A stretch of DNA of 32,772 nucleotides from Planctomyces sp. (lineage in GTDB: Bacteria > Planctomycetota > Planctomycetia > Planctomycetales > Planctomycetaceae), in NCBI GenBank assembly GCA_005778115.1, contig SXKJ01000269.1, positions 1-32,772 on the forward strand. Direction: 5' to 3'. A program made the translations under genes and the position numbers. Positions 12,033 through 20,473 of this stretch are shown in pieces. Position 1 is the stretch's first letter; each line of letters opens with the position of its first letter. The notes under the pieces were generated by a model that worked only from the letters and a program-made list of their open reading frames with translations, ran no database searches and was not told the origin of the DNA.

Positions 12033-12728
12033 ATGTTTCTGCTGGGTCGTAAAGTCGGAATGACGCAGGTCGCGGACGCGAATGGTCGTGCCATACCCGT
12101 CACGCTGGTTCAGGCGGGACCGTGCCGAGTGCTGCGAGTCAAGTCGCTGTCGTCGGACGGTTATCACGCTCTGCAAATTGGCTTTGAAGAGAAGCCTCGT
12201 CGCTTGGCGTCCCGTGCGGAGCGTGGCCAGGTGGCGGAGTTGGAACGATCGGCGTCGTCGCAAAAGTCAAAAAAGCCGGCAAGTGCGAAAGTTGGTGGTG
12301 AGCCGAGTCGAGTCGTTCGTGAGATTCGGTTCCAGGCCGAGCCTGCTGGACATGAAGTTGGCGGAATTCTGACGGTGGAGTTGTTCGACGGTAAGAAATT
12401 TGTGGACGTGATCGGGACCACGAAGGGCCGCGGGTTTGCTGGCGTAATGAAGCGCCACAACTTCCACGGTCAACGAGCGTCGCACGGTGTGAAGAAATGC
12501 CACCGAGCGCTCGGGTCGGTTGGCCAGAACACATATCCTGGCCGAGTCCATCCGGGCCAGAAGATGGCCGGACGACTTGGCGTTGATCGGGTGACGATTC
12601 GGAACCTGAAGTTGTTCTCGATCGACAAGGACAAGAATCTGTTGCTCATTCGCGGGGCGATTCCGGGGCCGAATGGTGGTCTTGTGATGGTTCGCTTCCC
12701 GAAGGAGCCGCCGCGGTCGCAGGTGTAG
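12033..12728 (+). CDS. rplC: 50S ribosomal protein L3
   Basis: A 231-residue L3, which binds near the 3' end of 23S rRNA and nucleates 50S assembly. The N-terminus LLGRKVGMTQV and the loop GSVGQNTYPGRVHPGQKMAG (which includes the Gln methylated in other bacteria) are typical. An Ala/Ser/Lys-rich stretch around residues 70-95 is longer than in E. coli L3. The start ATG 12033 follows GAGGGGA at 12024-12030 closely; an in-frame extension to 11982 is not family-like. Confidence 0.97.
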   Translation: MFLLGRKVGMTQVADANGRAIPVTLVQAGPCRVLRVKSLSSDGYHALQIGFEEKPRRLASRAERGQVAELERSASSQKSKKPASAKVGGEPSRVVREIRFQAEPAGHEVGGILTVELFDGKKFVDVIGTTKGRGFAGVMKRHNFHGQRASHGVKKCHRALGSVGQNTYPGRVHPGQKMAGRLGVDRVTIRNLKLFSIDKDKNLLLIRGAIPGPNGGLVMVRFPKEPPRSQV

Positions 12729-12774
12729 TTGGATTTTACGATTTAGGAATTGGACTCTTCGGTTGGGTGACAAC

Positions 12775-13404
12775 ATGGCGTCGGTGGAAGTAAAAAACGC
12801 AGGTGGTGCGGCGGCCGGGACGGTCGAATTTGATTCGGCATTGCTCGAATCGAAGGTAACCCCGCGTCTGTTGCGCGATGCCTATATCATGTACGAAACC
12901 TGCCAGCGGCAGGGCACGGTCAAGATTAAGACCAAGGGCGAGATTTCCGGCAGTAAGAAAAAGCTGTTTCGACAAAAGGGGACCGGCAATGCTCGTATGG
13001 GGCAGAAGCGGACTCCGGTTCGAGTTGGTGGCGGCAATGCGTTCGGCAAGCAGCCTAAGGATTGGTCGTACCGGCTGCCGAAGAAGGCGCTGCGAGTGGC
13101 GACTCGGATGGCGCTGGTTGGAAAGCTGAAGGACGGTGAAATCATCGTCGTCGATGAATTCAAGCAGGAGAAGCCGAAAACCAAAGAGGTCACTCAGCTT
13201 CTCAAGACGTTGTCGATCTCCGGTAAGAGCTGTCTGTTTGTGGTCGGAGACTACGACAAAACGTTGTGGCTCTCGACTCGCAATATTCCGGGACTGAGTC
13301 TGACGACGGCAGGCTGGTTGAATTCGCATGATTTGTTGAAGCATCGCGCGGTCGTGATGACTCGCGAAGCATTTAATACTTGTGTGGCTCGGTTTACGGC
13401 CTGA
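12775..13404 (+). CDS. rplD: 50S ribosomal protein L4
   Basis: A 209-residue L4. The Arg/Gly-rich extended loop that lines the exit tunnel is present (KLFRQKGTGNARMGQKRTP, then GGGNAFGKQP). ATG 12775 is preferred over an upstream in-frame TTG at 12763, with GGTTGGG upstream as a weak ribosome site. In gamma-proteobacteria L4 represses this operon; whether that applies here cannot be told. Spacing to rplW is 17 nt. Confidence 0.95.
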   Translation: MASVEVKNAGGAAAGTVEFDSALLESKVTPRLLRDAYIMYETCQRQGTVKIKTKGEISGSKKKLFRQKGTGNARMGQKRTPVRVGGGNAFGKQPKDWSYRLPKKALRVATRMALVGKLKDGEIIVVDEFKQEKPKTKEVTQLLKTLSISGKSCLFVVGDYDKTLWLSTRNIPGLSLTTAGWLNSHDLLKHRAVVMTREAFNTCVARFTA

Positions 13405-13421
13405 GAACGGTGAGATTCGCG

Positions 13422-13724
13422 ATGATCAATGCGGCCACTGACATGTTGGAAACTCACCAAGTGCTGATGAGCACCTTGGTGACGGAGAAGTCCACGTTCC
13501 ATCGGACGGCTCCGCTGAACAAGTTTACGTTTCGTGTGCCGGTCGCGGCGACGAAGACTCAGATTCGCAAGGCGGTGCAAGACGCCTTTGGGGTTAAAGT
13601 GATCTCGGTGGCGACTCAGCGATATAAAGAATTGGCGGCACGGTATCGCTTCCATCGTGGCTTCACGGCCGAGTGGAAAAAGGCGATCGTCACCATTCAC
13701 AAAGAGCAGACGCTGCCGGTTTAG
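13422..13724 (+). CDS. rplW: 50S ribosomal protein L23
   Basis: A 100-residue L23, located at the tunnel exit where nascent-chain factors dock. Visible are VLMSTLVTEKST near the N-terminus and NKFTFRVPVAATKTQIRKAV, with FGVKVISVAT following. The ATG at 13422 is chosen because GGTGAG lies 10 nt upstream; in-frame sequence upstream overlaps the end of rplD and is not L23-like. Confidence 0.95.
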   Translation: MINAATDMLETHQVLMSTLVTEKSTFHRTAPLNKFTFRVPVAATKTQIRKAVQDAFGVKVISVATQRYKELAARYRFHRGFTAEWKKAIVTIHKEQTLPV

Positions 13725-13768
13725 TTGGACGGCGAACGCAGGCAGTGGAGTGAGTAAAAGGAAACGCG

Positions 13769-14626
13769 ATGGCGATTCGGCAATACAAACCGACGAGTGC
13801 TGGACGACGAGCTGGCCAGGTCATTATCGGTGACGATCTGACGAAGGGCGCGAAAGCTCCGAAGGCACTGCTCGTTCGCCAGAAGAAGCGCGGTGGGCGG
13901 AACCATCACGGTCGAATTACGGTTCGACATCGCGGTGGCGGTCACAAGCAGATGTACCGCATCGTCGATAGCTATCGCAGCAATAAAGACGGTCAAGACG
14001 CAACGATTGTCTCGATTCAATATGATCCCTGCCGCTCAGCTCGATTAGCGTTGCTGGAGTACGCGAGTGGCGAGAAGACGTTTATTTTGGCTGCCGTCGG
14101 CATGAAGGCCGGTCAGAAGATCTTTACCGGGGCGGGTTCCGAGCCGGTTGTCGGCACGAGTATGACTCTCGAAAAGATTCCGCTCGGCATGACGATCCAC
14201 AACATTGAGATGGTTCCTGGTGGCGGGGCCAAAATGTGTCGGGCAGCCGGCACGGGTGCGGTCCTCAACGCTCGCGAAAAGGCTTGGGCGCAGATCACGC
14301 TGCCGTCTGGTGAAGTTCGTCGCGTGCCGGTTGGCTGCAAGGCGACCATTGGCCGCGTCGGCAATATCGAACACAACATGGAGAAGATCGGCAAAGCCGG
14401 ACGCAATCGCTGGAAGGGCATTCGGCCTACAGTGCGCGGCTCGGCGATGAACCCGATTTCTCACCCGATGGGTGGTGGTGAAGGTCGCCGATCTGGCGGC
14501 GGACATCCCTGTAGTCCGTCAGGCGTGCTGGCCAAGGGTGGTAAGACTCGGAAGCCTCGCAAGCCATCGAAGTCGGCGATTCTGCGGCGGCGTAGTTCAA
14601 GACGGTACGGTCAGCAAGTGCTGTAG
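13769..14626 (+). CDS. rplB: 50S ribosomal protein L2
   Basis: A 285-residue L2 of slightly above usual length. Conserved parts include GRNHHGRITVRHRGGGHKQ (48-66) and the C-terminal HPMGGGEGR, in which the universally conserved first His of HPxGGG is kept while the second position is Met. L2 supports 23S rRNA domain IV near the peptidyl-transferase centre and bridges to 16S. AAGGA about 8 nt upstream sets the ATG. An AT-rich hairpin follows 14 nt after the stop. Confidence 0.97.
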   Translation: MAIRQYKPTSAGRRAGQVIIGDDLTKGAKAPKALLVRQKKRGGRNHHGRITVRHRGGGHKQMYRIVDSYRSNKDGQDATIVSIQYDPCRSARLALLEYASGEKTFILAAVGMKAGQKIFTGAGSEPVVGTSMTLEKIPLGMTIHNIEMVPGGGAKMCRAAGTGAVLNAREKAWAQITLPSGEVRRVPVGCKATIGRVGNIEHNMEKIGKAGRNRWKGIRPTVRGSAMNPISHPMGGGEGRRSGGGHPCSPSGVLAKGGKTRKPRKPSKSAILRRRSSRRYGQQVL

Positions 14627-14640
14627 TAGTTAAGAAGCAG

Positions 14641-14662
14641 ATTTGAAATTGAGATTTCAAAT
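14641..14662. repeat. AT-rich perfect hairpin between rplB and rpsS
   Basis: ATTTGAAAT (14641-14649) and ATTTCAAAT (14654-14662) form a perfect 9-bp stem with a TGAG loop. Copies of GAGATTT(C/G)AA follow directly. It occupies most of the 64-nt rplB-rpsS gap and differs sharply in base composition from its surroundings. It could be an inserted repeat or an RNA processing site. Confidence 0.7.
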
Positions 14663-14690
14663 TTGAGATTTGAAGTCATGAGGTGGCGTG

Positions 14691-14960
14691 ATGAGTCGTT
14701 CCGCAAAGAAGGGTCCGTATGTTGACGCGAAGCTGCTGAAGCGGCTGGAGCGACTTGACGCGTCGGGCCGGAAAGAACCGATCAAGACTTGGGCGCGGCG
14801 GTCGACGATTTCTCCCGATTTCATCGGGCACACGTTCCTCGTGCATAACGGCAAGGTGCATATTTCGGTGTATGTGTCGGACGAAATGGTCGGGCATAAG
14901 CTGGGTGAGTTTTCGCCCACTCGAACGTTTCGCGGACACGGGGCACGGGGCAAGAAGTAA
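14691..14960 (+). CDS. rpsS: 30S ribosomal protein S19
   Basis: An 89-residue S19, normal in length, starting [19 protein letters not shown] and ending with [16 protein letters not shown]. It binds the 30S head beside S13. GAGGTG at 14680-14685, 5 nt upstream, supports ATG 14691 over the adjacent GTG at 14688. rplV follows after 48 nt. Confidence 0.97.
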   Translation: MSRSAKKGPYVDAKLLKRLERLDASGRKEPIKTWARRSTISPDFIGHTFLVHNGKVHISVYVSDEMVGHKLGEFSPTRTFRGHGARGKK

Positions 14961-15008
14961 CGATGTGAGTCTGCTGGCGAATGCTGGTAGAGTCTTGAGG
15001 CGATCTTT

Positions 15009-15353
15009 ATGGCTCAAATTCGTAGTGAATCGAAATTCGTTCGAGTTTCATCGAGCAAGCTGAAGCCGACTGCGGATCTGATTCGTGGTAAGCAGATTCG
15101 TTCGGCTCAGCAGTCGTTGGAGTTCTTGCCGAATCGCGGTGCGAAGCTCTTGCGAAAGTGTTTGGCGTCTCTCGTGGCGAATGCGGAAGACCGAGGCGTT
15201 CGCAACGCGGACAACTTGGTGCTCACGAAAGTAGAGATCGGAACTGGCCCGATTATGCGTCGGATTCGTCCGATGTCGCGCGGCCAGGCGTTCGTGATTC
15301 GGAAGCGTTTGGCACACATCTTCATGGCGGTCGATGTGCCGGAATTGTCGTAG
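15009..15353 (+). CDS. rplV: 50S ribosomal protein L22
   Basis: A 114-residue L22 that spans the 50S subunit and lines the tunnel. Signatures are VRVSSSKLKPTADLIRGK near the start, ANAEDRGVRNADNLVL, and the loop GPIMRRIRPMSRGQAF, the site of macrolide-related changes in other bacteria. GAGG lies 9 nt upstream of the ATG. The 70-nt gap to rpsC carries no recognised feature. Confidence 0.96.
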   Translation: MAQIRSESKFVRVSSSKLKPTADLIRGKQIRSAQQSLEFLPNRGAKLLRKCLASLVANAEDRGVRNADNLVLTKVEIGTGPIMRRIRPMSRGQAFVIRKRLAHIFMAVDVPELS

Positions 15354-15423
15354 TCGAGTTTGGTGTTTTCACAGGCTGAACTCGGATGAGTTTGGCGGAC
15401 TCAGTCGCAGTGAGTGACAAGTT

Positions 15424-16125
15424 ATGGGACAAAAAGTTCGACCTACTGGATTTCGGCTCGGTATCACCGAAACGTGGAAAAGCAAGTGGTATGCGGCGAA
15501 GAAGGAATTCAGCACGCTGTTGGGCGAAGACCTGCGACTGCGAAAGTATATCCTCAACAAGTACCAGTATTCGGGGATTCCGCGAATCGAGATCGAGCGG
15601 ACTCGCGATCAGGTGATCGTGCATCTGCACACGGCTCGTCCGGGAATCATCATCGGCCGCAAAGGCCAGGAAGTGGATAAGCTCAAGGCGGAACTGGAAG
15701 AGTTCACCGGCCGCAGGATGGATTTGAAGATCGTTGAAGTCGCTAACCCGGCCCGCAACGCGATTCTGATCGCTGAGGAAATCGCTCAGCAGTTGCTCAA
15801 GCGAACGAGTTTTCGCCGAGCGATTAAGAAGTCGATGGATACGGTGATGGAGTCGGGAGCGTTCGGTGTGAAAGTGCAGTTGTCGGGTCGCTTGGGCGGA
15901 GCGGAAATGTCCCGTACCGAGAAGGCAATTCGCGGCTCGATTCCGCTGTCCACGATTTTGAGAAACATTGATTATGGCTTCGCGGTTGCGAAGACGGCTC
16001 AAGGTACGCTGGGTTGCAAGGTTTGGATTGATAACGGACCGTTTGTAGACGGAGTGAGTACACATGGCGTTAATGCCGAAGCGAGTCAAACACCGCAAAA
16101 GCCAAAGAGGTCGCATAAGAGGTGA
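15424..16125 (+). CDS. rpsC: 30S ribosomal protein S3
   Basis: A 233-residue S3 with an N-terminal MGQKVRPTGFRLGI, the KH-domain GxxG loop in IIIGRKGQE, and the C-terminal S3 domain (VQLSGRLGGAEMSRTE). It helps form the mRNA entry channel. The last 20 residues (HGVNAEASQ...SHKR) are translated from DNA that also encodes the start of rplP in another frame, a 62-nt overlap. The total length matches E. coli S3, but the tail composition is probably dictated by the overlap. Confidence 0.96.
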   Translation: MGQKVRPTGFRLGITETWKSKWYAAKKEFSTLLGEDLRLRKYILNKYQYSGIPRIEIERTRDQVIVHLHTARPGIIIGRKGQEVDKLKAELEEFTGRRMDLKIVEVANPARNAILIAEEIAQQLLKRTSFRRAIKKSMDTVMESGAFGVKVQLSGRLGGAEMSRTEKAIRGSIPLSTILRNIDYGFAVAKTAQGTLGCKVWIDNGPFVDGVSTHGVNAEASQTPQKPKRSHKR

Positions 16126-16480
16126 CGCTAGCCGCGGTGCGACGGTCGCTTTTGGTGATTGGGGTCTTCAGTCTTTGGACGCGGGCCACATCGCCGCGAC
16201 CACCATCGAGGCTTGCCGAATCGCTGCGAACCAATACATCCGCGGTGAAGGTAAGTTGTATATCCGCATCTTCCCGAACAAATCGGTGACGGCGCGGCCG
16301 TTGGAAACTAGAATGGGTAAGGGGAAAGGTGAGCCCGACCACTGGGTCGCGGTCATCAGGCCCGGGACCGTCCTGTTCGAACTGGCGGGCGTGTCTCATG
16401 ATGCGGCTCGTGATTGTTTCGCGCGAGTGGCTCACAAGCTTCCGCTGCGAGTGGCGTTGGTTGCACGTCATGCGAGATAG
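16064..16480 (+). CDS. rplP: 50S ribosomal protein L16
   Basis: A 138-residue L16 that sits beside the A-site tRNA on the 50S. It begins MALMPKRVKHRKSQRGR; GATVAFGDWGLQSLDAGHI and RMGKGKGEPDHWVAVI are typical. The start ATG 16064 has GGAG at 16051-16054 and lies inside rpsC, so the two genes overlap by 62 nt in different frames. rpmC follows 11 nt later. Confidence 0.96.
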   Translation: MALMPKRVKHRKSQRGRIRGDASRGATVAFGDWGLQSLDAGHIAATTIEACRIAANQYIRGEGKLYIRIFPNKSVTARPLETRMGKGKGEPDHWVAVIRPGTVLFELAGVSHDAARDCFARVAHKLPLRVALVARHAR

Positions 16481-16491
16481 GTGAGTGTCAG

Positions 16492-16671
16492 ATGCGAGCG
16501 AAAGAATTGAGAACACAGTCGACAGAGCAATTGCAGCAGACGAAAAGTGTGCTGGAATCGGATTTGTTACATCACGTCGCGACAGTGGCGGCGAATGCCG
16601 GAGAAGCGAAGCGTCGCCGCGAAATCCGTAAGGACTTGGCGCGCGTATTGACGTTGTTGAATCAGAAGTAG
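16492..16671 (+). CDS. rpmC: 50S ribosomal protein L29
   Basis: A 59-residue two-helix L29 from the tunnel-exit region of the 50S, where it contacts L23. It starts [14 protein letters not shown] and ends [15 protein letters not shown], the usual L29 pattern. AGGTGAG 6 nt upstream sets ATG 16492; a longer frame from 16414 overlaps rplP and is rejected. rpsQ starts 20 nt later, preserving the L16-L29-S17 order. Confidence 0.94.
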   Translation: MRAKELRTQSTEQLQQTKSVLESDLLHHVATVAANAGEAKRRREIRKDLARVLTLLNQK

Positions 16672-16691
16672 GCGAGAAGGGGCGGACGACA

Positions 16692-16937
16692 ATGAAGCGG
16701 CGAGTCATCGGACGAGTCACCTCGGACAAGATGCAGAAGACGATTCGCGTGTCGATTCCTCGACGCGTGAAGGACGCTGTGACCGGCAAGTTTCTCAATC
16801 GAGAGACGGTCTGCCTTGCTCACGACGAGAAGGAAGAAGCCAATCTGTCCGACGTAGTGGAATTGGTGGAATCCCGACCGTTGTCCAAGTTAAAACGCTG
16901 GGAATTGGTGCGTGTGGTTTCTCGCGGAGCGAAGTAG
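16692..16937 (+). CDS. rpsQ: 30S ribosomal protein S17
   Basis: An 81-residue OB-fold S17, an early-binding 16S rRNA protein. Signatures are [16 protein letters not shown] near the start and [15 protein letters not shown] near the end. AAGGGG lies about 9 nt before the ATG. The 47-nt gap to rplN contains no recognised element. Confidence 0.96.
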   Translation: MKRRVIGRVTSDKMQKTIRVSIPRRVKDAVTGKFLNRETVCLAHDEKEEANLSDVVELVESRPLSKLKRWELVRVVSRGAK

Positions 16938-16984
16938 GTCGCACAAACCGGTGGCCTTACAGCCGGCATAAGGGTGAGTTTCTT

Positions 16985-17353
16985 ATGATTCAGATGCAGA
17001 CAATGCTGGACATCGCCGACAACACCGGCGCAAAGACGGTGCGGACGATCAAAGTGCTCGGCGGAACTCATCGCCGCACAGCGGGTATCGGTGATGTCGT
17101 CGTGGCCAGTATCCAGAAGGCTCTGCCAGGCGGAGCGGTCAAGTCGGGACAAGTGGTGAAAGCGGTTATCGTTCGCACGAAAAAGAAGGTGCGACGTGAG
17201 GACGGCGGATACGTCAGCTTCGACAGCAACGCGGCGGTATTGGTTGATGCGGAGAACAATCCTCGCGGTACTCGCATCTTTGGTGCGGTGGCTCGCGAGT
17301 TGCGAGACAAGAAGTTTATGAAGATCGTCAGCTTGGCAGTGGAAGTGGTGTAG
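16985..17353 (+). CDS. rplN: 50S ribosomal protein L14
   Basis: A 122-residue L14, exactly the usual length, located at the subunit interface. [17 protein letters not shown] begins the protein and [10 protein letters not shown] and [13 protein letters not shown] complete the signature. The ribosome site is GGTGAG 7 nt upstream. rplX begins only 2 nt after the stop, so translation is probably coupled. Confidence 0.97.
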   Translation: MIQMQTMLDIADNTGAKTVRTIKVLGGTHRRTAGIGDVVVASIQKALPGGAVKSGQVVKAVIVRTKKKVRREDGGYVSFDSNAAVLVDAENNPRGTRIFGAVARELRDKKFMKIVSLAVEVV

Positions 17354-17355
17354 TC

Positions 17356-17667
17356 ATGAAGCTCCGGCGAGAAGACATGGTGGTGGTGTTGAGCGGCAAC
17401 TTCCGAGGGCAAGGCCCCGCGAAGATTGTTTCGATAGACCGCGACTCTAAGCGTGCGATCGTTGAAGGCATCAACACTGCTCTGAAGCATGTGAAGCGCG
17501 GACATCCAAAAAGCCCGCAAGGGGGTCGCGTGACGATCCCGGTCGCGATCGACGTCACTAACCTCGCCCTGCATTGCCCCAGTTGCAACCGGGGCGTGCG
17601 AGTGAAGAGCGAAGTGATTGATGGTGCGAAGCGTCGCGTATGTGGCAATTGCAAGAAGTCCCTCTAG
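17356..17667 (+). CDS. rplX: 50S ribosomal protein L24
   Basis: A 103-residue L24, the assembly initiator at the tunnel exit, with the KOW motif in DMVVVLSGNFRGQGPAKIV. The C-terminal part carries two CxxC pairs (CPSC and CGNC), a zinc-ribbon-like tail seen in some bacterial L24 proteins but absent from E. coli. The gene lies 2 nt after rplN and 18 nt before rplE. Confidence 0.95.
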   Translation: MKLRREDMVVVLSGNFRGQGPAKIVSIDRDSKRAIVEGINTALKHVKRGHPKSPQGGRVTIPVAIDVTNLALHCPSCNRGVRVKSEVIDGAKRRVCGNCKKSL

Positions 17668-17685
17668 TTGATGCGGTAAGTCGTC

Positions 17686-18228
17686 ATGGCCCGTTTGCAA
17701 AAACTCTACAACGAGACGCTCATTCCAGTGCTTTCCGAGAAGCTCGGCATCCCGAATCGCTATGCGGTTCCGCGATTGACGAAGATCGTCGTCAGCATGG
17801 GAGTCGGCAAGGCGACACAGGATCGTAAGCGGCTGGAAGAAGCCGTGACACACCTTGGGATGATCACCGGCCAAAAGCCGAGCATTAAGAAGTCACGCAT
17901 CGCGGTGTCGGCATTCCGGCTTCGCGAAAACATGGAAATCGGCTGTGCGGTGACTCTGCGTGGCCAGCGGATGTACGAGTTTCTGGATCGGTTTGTTCTG
18001 TTGGCATTGCCTCGCGTGCGTGACTTCCGTGGACTCAACCCGAAGTCGTTCGACGGTCGTGGCAACTACTCGACGGGGCTGACCGAACAAATGGTGTTCC
18101 CGGAAATTCCGGCGGACAAAGTGGCGTTTACCCAAGGCATGAATATCACGTTCGTGACGACTGCCCGCACGGACGAGCACGGACGAGCGCTGCTCGTCGA
18201 GTTGGGGATCCCGTTTAGCAACAAGTAA
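17686..18228 (+). CDS. rplE: 50S ribosomal protein L5
   Basis: A 180-residue L5, near-universal in length, which binds 5S rRNA and contacts the P-site tRNA. Signatures are VPRLTKIVVSMGVG, ITGQKPSIKKSRIAVSAF and RDFRGLNPKSFDGRGNY. The ATG at 17686 is 18 nt after rplX, and rpsN follows after 23 nt, the usual L24-L5-S14 order. Confidence 0.97.
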   Translation: MARLQKLYNETLIPVLSEKLGIPNRYAVPRLTKIVVSMGVGKATQDRKRLEEAVTHLGMITGQKPSIKKSRIAVSAFRLRENMEIGCAVTLRGQRMYEFLDRFVLLALPRVRDFRGLNPKSFDGRGNYSTGLTEQMVFPEIPADKVAFTQGMNITFVTTARTDEHGRALLVELGIPFSNK

Positions 18229-18251
18229 TCAGTTTTCAAGGTCAGTGAGTT

Positions 18252-18437
18252 ATGGCAACGAAAGCACATATCGCGAAAGCGAAACGAACTCCGAAATTCA
18301 GCTCGCGTCGCGAGAGTCGATGCCAAGTGTGTGGCCGCCAACGTGCGGTTTACCAGAAATTCAAATTGTGCCGTATTTGTTTCCGCAACTTAGCTCTGGA
18401 CGGCATGATTCCTGGTGTGACTAAGGCGAGCTGGTAA
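18252..18437 (+). CDS. rpsN: 30S ribosomal protein S14, zinc-binding type
   Basis: A 61-residue S14 of the short zinc-dependent type. The ligands are CQVC (24-27) and CRIC (40-43), and [19 protein letters not shown] is typical. S14 binds late to the 30S head. The short form means Zn2+ is needed; a longer zinc-free paralogue may exist elsewhere but is not in this window. rpsH follows after 15 nt. Confidence 0.96.
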   Translation: MATKAHIAKAKRTPKFSSRRESRCQVCGRQRAVYQKFKLCRICFRNLALDGMIPGVTKASW

Positions 18438-18452
18438 GTAGGCGAATTCATT

Positions 18453-18854
18453 ATGATGACCGACCCGATCAGTGATATGGCGACCCGCATTCGCAACGGC
18501 CTGCAGAACGAGGCAACGCATGTAGACGTGCCGACCTCGAATTTGAAGGTACAAGTCGCGGCCGCGTTGCAGCGAGAAGGCTTCATTTGGGACTTCGAGT
18601 CGCACGAGAATGAGAACGCTCCCGGTGGTACCCTCCGGATCAATTTGAAGTACGGGCCGAGCGGTGAGCGCGTGGTGCGAAGCATCAAGCGTGTCAGCAA
18701 GCCAGGACGCAGGATTTATTACGGTTGCGAGAATATGCCGAAGGTTCTGGGTGGGATGGGAGTGCTCGTCCTTTCAACGAATCAGGGTGTACTCAGCAAT
18801 CGTGAAGCGAAGGATCGAGGAATTGGCGGCGAGGCGCTGCTGGAGATTTGGTAA
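18453..18854 (+). CDS. rpsH: 30S ribosomal protein S8
   Basis: A 133-residue S8, a primary 16S rRNA binder. It begins MMTDPISDMATRIRNG and ends GVLSNREAKDRGIGGEALL, both diagnostic. Either of two adjacent ATG codons could start it; the first is used. In enterobacteria S8 represses the spc operon by binding its mRNA; no such site is obvious here. The 89-nt gap to rplF is filled by an inserted-looking hairpin. Confidence 0.97.
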   Translation: MMTDPISDMATRIRNGLQNEATHVDVPTSNLKVQVAAALQREGFIWDFESHENENAPGGTLRINLKYGPSGERVVRSIKRVSKPGRRIYYGCENMPKVLGGMGVLVLSTNQGVLSNREAKDRGIGGEALLEIW

Positions 18855-18862
18855 CGAGTGCA

Positions 18863-18919
18863 TGGGGCAAGTCTTCGACTTGCCAGTGAAATAGTTTGGC
18901 AGGTTGAAGACTTGCCCCA
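18863..18919. repeat. Inverted repeat, family B, inside the ribosomal operon
   Basis: Arms 18863-18885 and 18897-18919 pair at 21 of 23 positions around an 11-nt loop. The arm begins TGGGGCAAGTCTTC and the right arm shares about 20 of 23 positions with the element at 7169-7236. It lies in the 89-nt rpsH-rplF gap, between two genes that are normally close, and it has no T-run after it. It looks like an insertion tolerated because it does not stop transcription. Confidence 0.88.
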
Positions 18920-18943
18920 CAAGAAAATAGTTCGGGTGGCGAA

Positions 18944-19492
18944 ATGTCCCGAGTTGGAAAAATGCCTGTGGTCGTGCCGAGCGGCGTCACTGTTGACGTG
19001 GCTGCGGGACATGTCAATGCCAGCGGTCCTAAAGGGAAACTGTCGGTCGCTCTGCATCCGGCGGTCATTGTCGCGAAGGACGGGACAACGCTGAATGTCT
19101 CAGTTAATGGGACAGGTCGAAGCGAGCGATCGTTGCACGGGCTGTATCGGTCGCTGGTGAATAACGCGGTGGTCGGAGTTCACACGGGCTTTGAGAAGCG
19201 ATTGGAACTCAACGGCGTCGGTTATCAAGTTCAGCTCAAGGGTAAGAATCTGGAACTGTCGGTTGGTTACTCCAAGCCGGTGGTGTTTGAAGTCCCGACG
19301 GGCATCACAGTGACTCTCCCAGACAACACACACTTGGTGGTGGCGGGAGTCGATAAGCAGGCGGTCGGTCAGTTCGCCGCTAAGGTGCGTGCCTCGCGAG
19401 TTCCGGATCCGTATAAGGCCAAGGGAGTCAAGTACGCGGGCGAATTCATCCGTCGTAAGGCTGGTAAAGCGTTTGGCGCGGGTGCCAAGTAG
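18944..19492 (+). CDS. rplF: 50S ribosomal protein L6
   Basis: A 182-residue L6 with its two similar domains, located near the factor-binding site of the 50S. It begins MSRVGKMPVVVPSGV and has GVGYQVQLKGKNLELSVGYS and the C-terminal VRASRVPDPYKAKGVKYAGE signature. Its start follows the family B hairpin by 24 nt, and the ribosome site GGGTGG is modest. rplR follows after 57 nt. Confidence 0.97.
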   Translation: MSRVGKMPVVVPSGVTVDVAAGHVNASGPKGKLSVALHPAVIVAKDGTTLNVSVNGTGRSERSLHGLYRSLVNNAVVGVHTGFEKRLELNGVGYQVQLKGKNLELSVGYSKPVVFEVPTGITVTLPDNTHLVVAGVDKQAVGQFAAKVRASRVPDPYKAKGVKYAGEFIRRKAGKAFGAGAK

Positions 19493-19549
19493 GTTTGAAC
19501 AAAACAATTTCGGTGTCGTCAAGACGCCAGATCTCAACAAAGTGCGGCC

Positions 19550-19921
19550 ATGTCGATCACAAAAACTCTTCAACGTAGTCGTCAACGCCGAACGTGGCGT
19601 GTGCGCAATCAAGTGCGCCGCTCCGCGAGTGGTCGGTTGCGACTGTCGGTCTTCCGCAGCAACAAACACATCTCGGCTCAGGTTATCGATGACGCGTCCG
19701 GTCAGACAGTCGCCGCTGCCAGCAGCACGGAGAAGGATTTGCGCGGGCAGTTGAAGAATGGCGGTAACGTCGAAGCGGCGACCATCGTGGGCAAGACGCT
19801 CGGCGAACGCTGTGCGTCCAAGGGAATCACCGAAGTAGTGTTCGATCGCGGGCAATACAGGTATCACGGGCGTGTCGCGGCGTTGGCCGACGGTGCTCGT
19901 GCGGCGGGTTTGCAGTTTTAG
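19550..19921 (+). CDS. rplR: 50S ribosomal protein L18
   Basis: A 123-residue L18 that binds 5S rRNA together with L5. The basic N-terminus ([19 protein letters not shown]) and the [34 protein letters not shown] motifs are diagnostic. It starts at ATG 19550 and rpsE follows after 23 nt. Confidence 0.96.
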   Translation: MSITKTLQRSRQRRTWRVRNQVRRSASGRLRLSVFRSNKHISAQVIDDASGQTVAAASSTEKDLRGQLKNGGNVEAATIVGKTLGERCASKGITEVVFDRGQYRYHGRVAALADGARAAGLQF

Positions 19922-19944
19922 TCGAGTGAATCGCGAGGGGAACT

Positions 19945-20445
19945 GTGGCAGAAAAACGATCAGATAACCGTTCCGAGAACCGCTCTGACAGCGTCGAGCA
20001 CACATTGCAAATTCGGCGATGTGCTTGCGTGGTGAAGGGTGGTCGCCGTTTCAGCTTTGCGGGCTTGGTCGTGGTCGGTGACGGTCGCGGCACGGTTGGT
20101 TGGGGCTACGGCAAAGGGCCGGAAGTTCCGATCGCTGTCGAGAAGGCAACTCGCGCTGCAGAACGGACTCGCATTAAAGTGCAGGTTGTTCATCAAACGG
20201 TTCCGCACCGTGTCGAAGGGCGTTTTGGAGCATCTCGCATCGTTCTGATTCCGGCCAGTCCTGGCACGGGCATCATCGCCGGCGGTTCAGTTCGGTCGAT
20301 CATGAACGCGGTTGGTATCACCGACGTTTTGACAAAGAGCTTTGGCTCAAACTGCCCACTGACGTTGGTCAAGGCGGTGTTCGAGGCACTCAAGTCATTG
20401 CGTACTCGCGATGAAGTGGCTCGGTTGCGCGGCGTGCAGTTATAA
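19945..20445 (+). CDS. rpsE: 30S ribosomal protein S5
   Basis: A 166-residue S5, important for decoding accuracy. It has a GTG start with GAGGGG upstream and a Ser/Asn/Arg-rich N-terminal tail of about 15 residues. The double-stranded-RNA-binding-like part ([18 protein letters not shown]) and the [15 protein letters not shown] region ([16 protein letters not shown]) are conserved. The gene normally found next, rpmD, is absent: rplO starts 28 nt later. Confidence 0.97.
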   Translation: MAEKRSDNRSENRSDSVEHTLQIRRCACVVKGGRRFSFAGLVVVGDGRGTVGWGYGKGPEVPIAVEKATRAAERTRIKVQVVHQTVPHRVEGRFGASRIVLIPASPGTGIIAGGSVRSIMNAVGITDVLTKSFGSNCPLTLVKAVFEALKSLRTRDEVARLRGVQL

Positions 20446-20473
20446 AAGCATCAGTTTCTGGAAGAGTTTTGAA

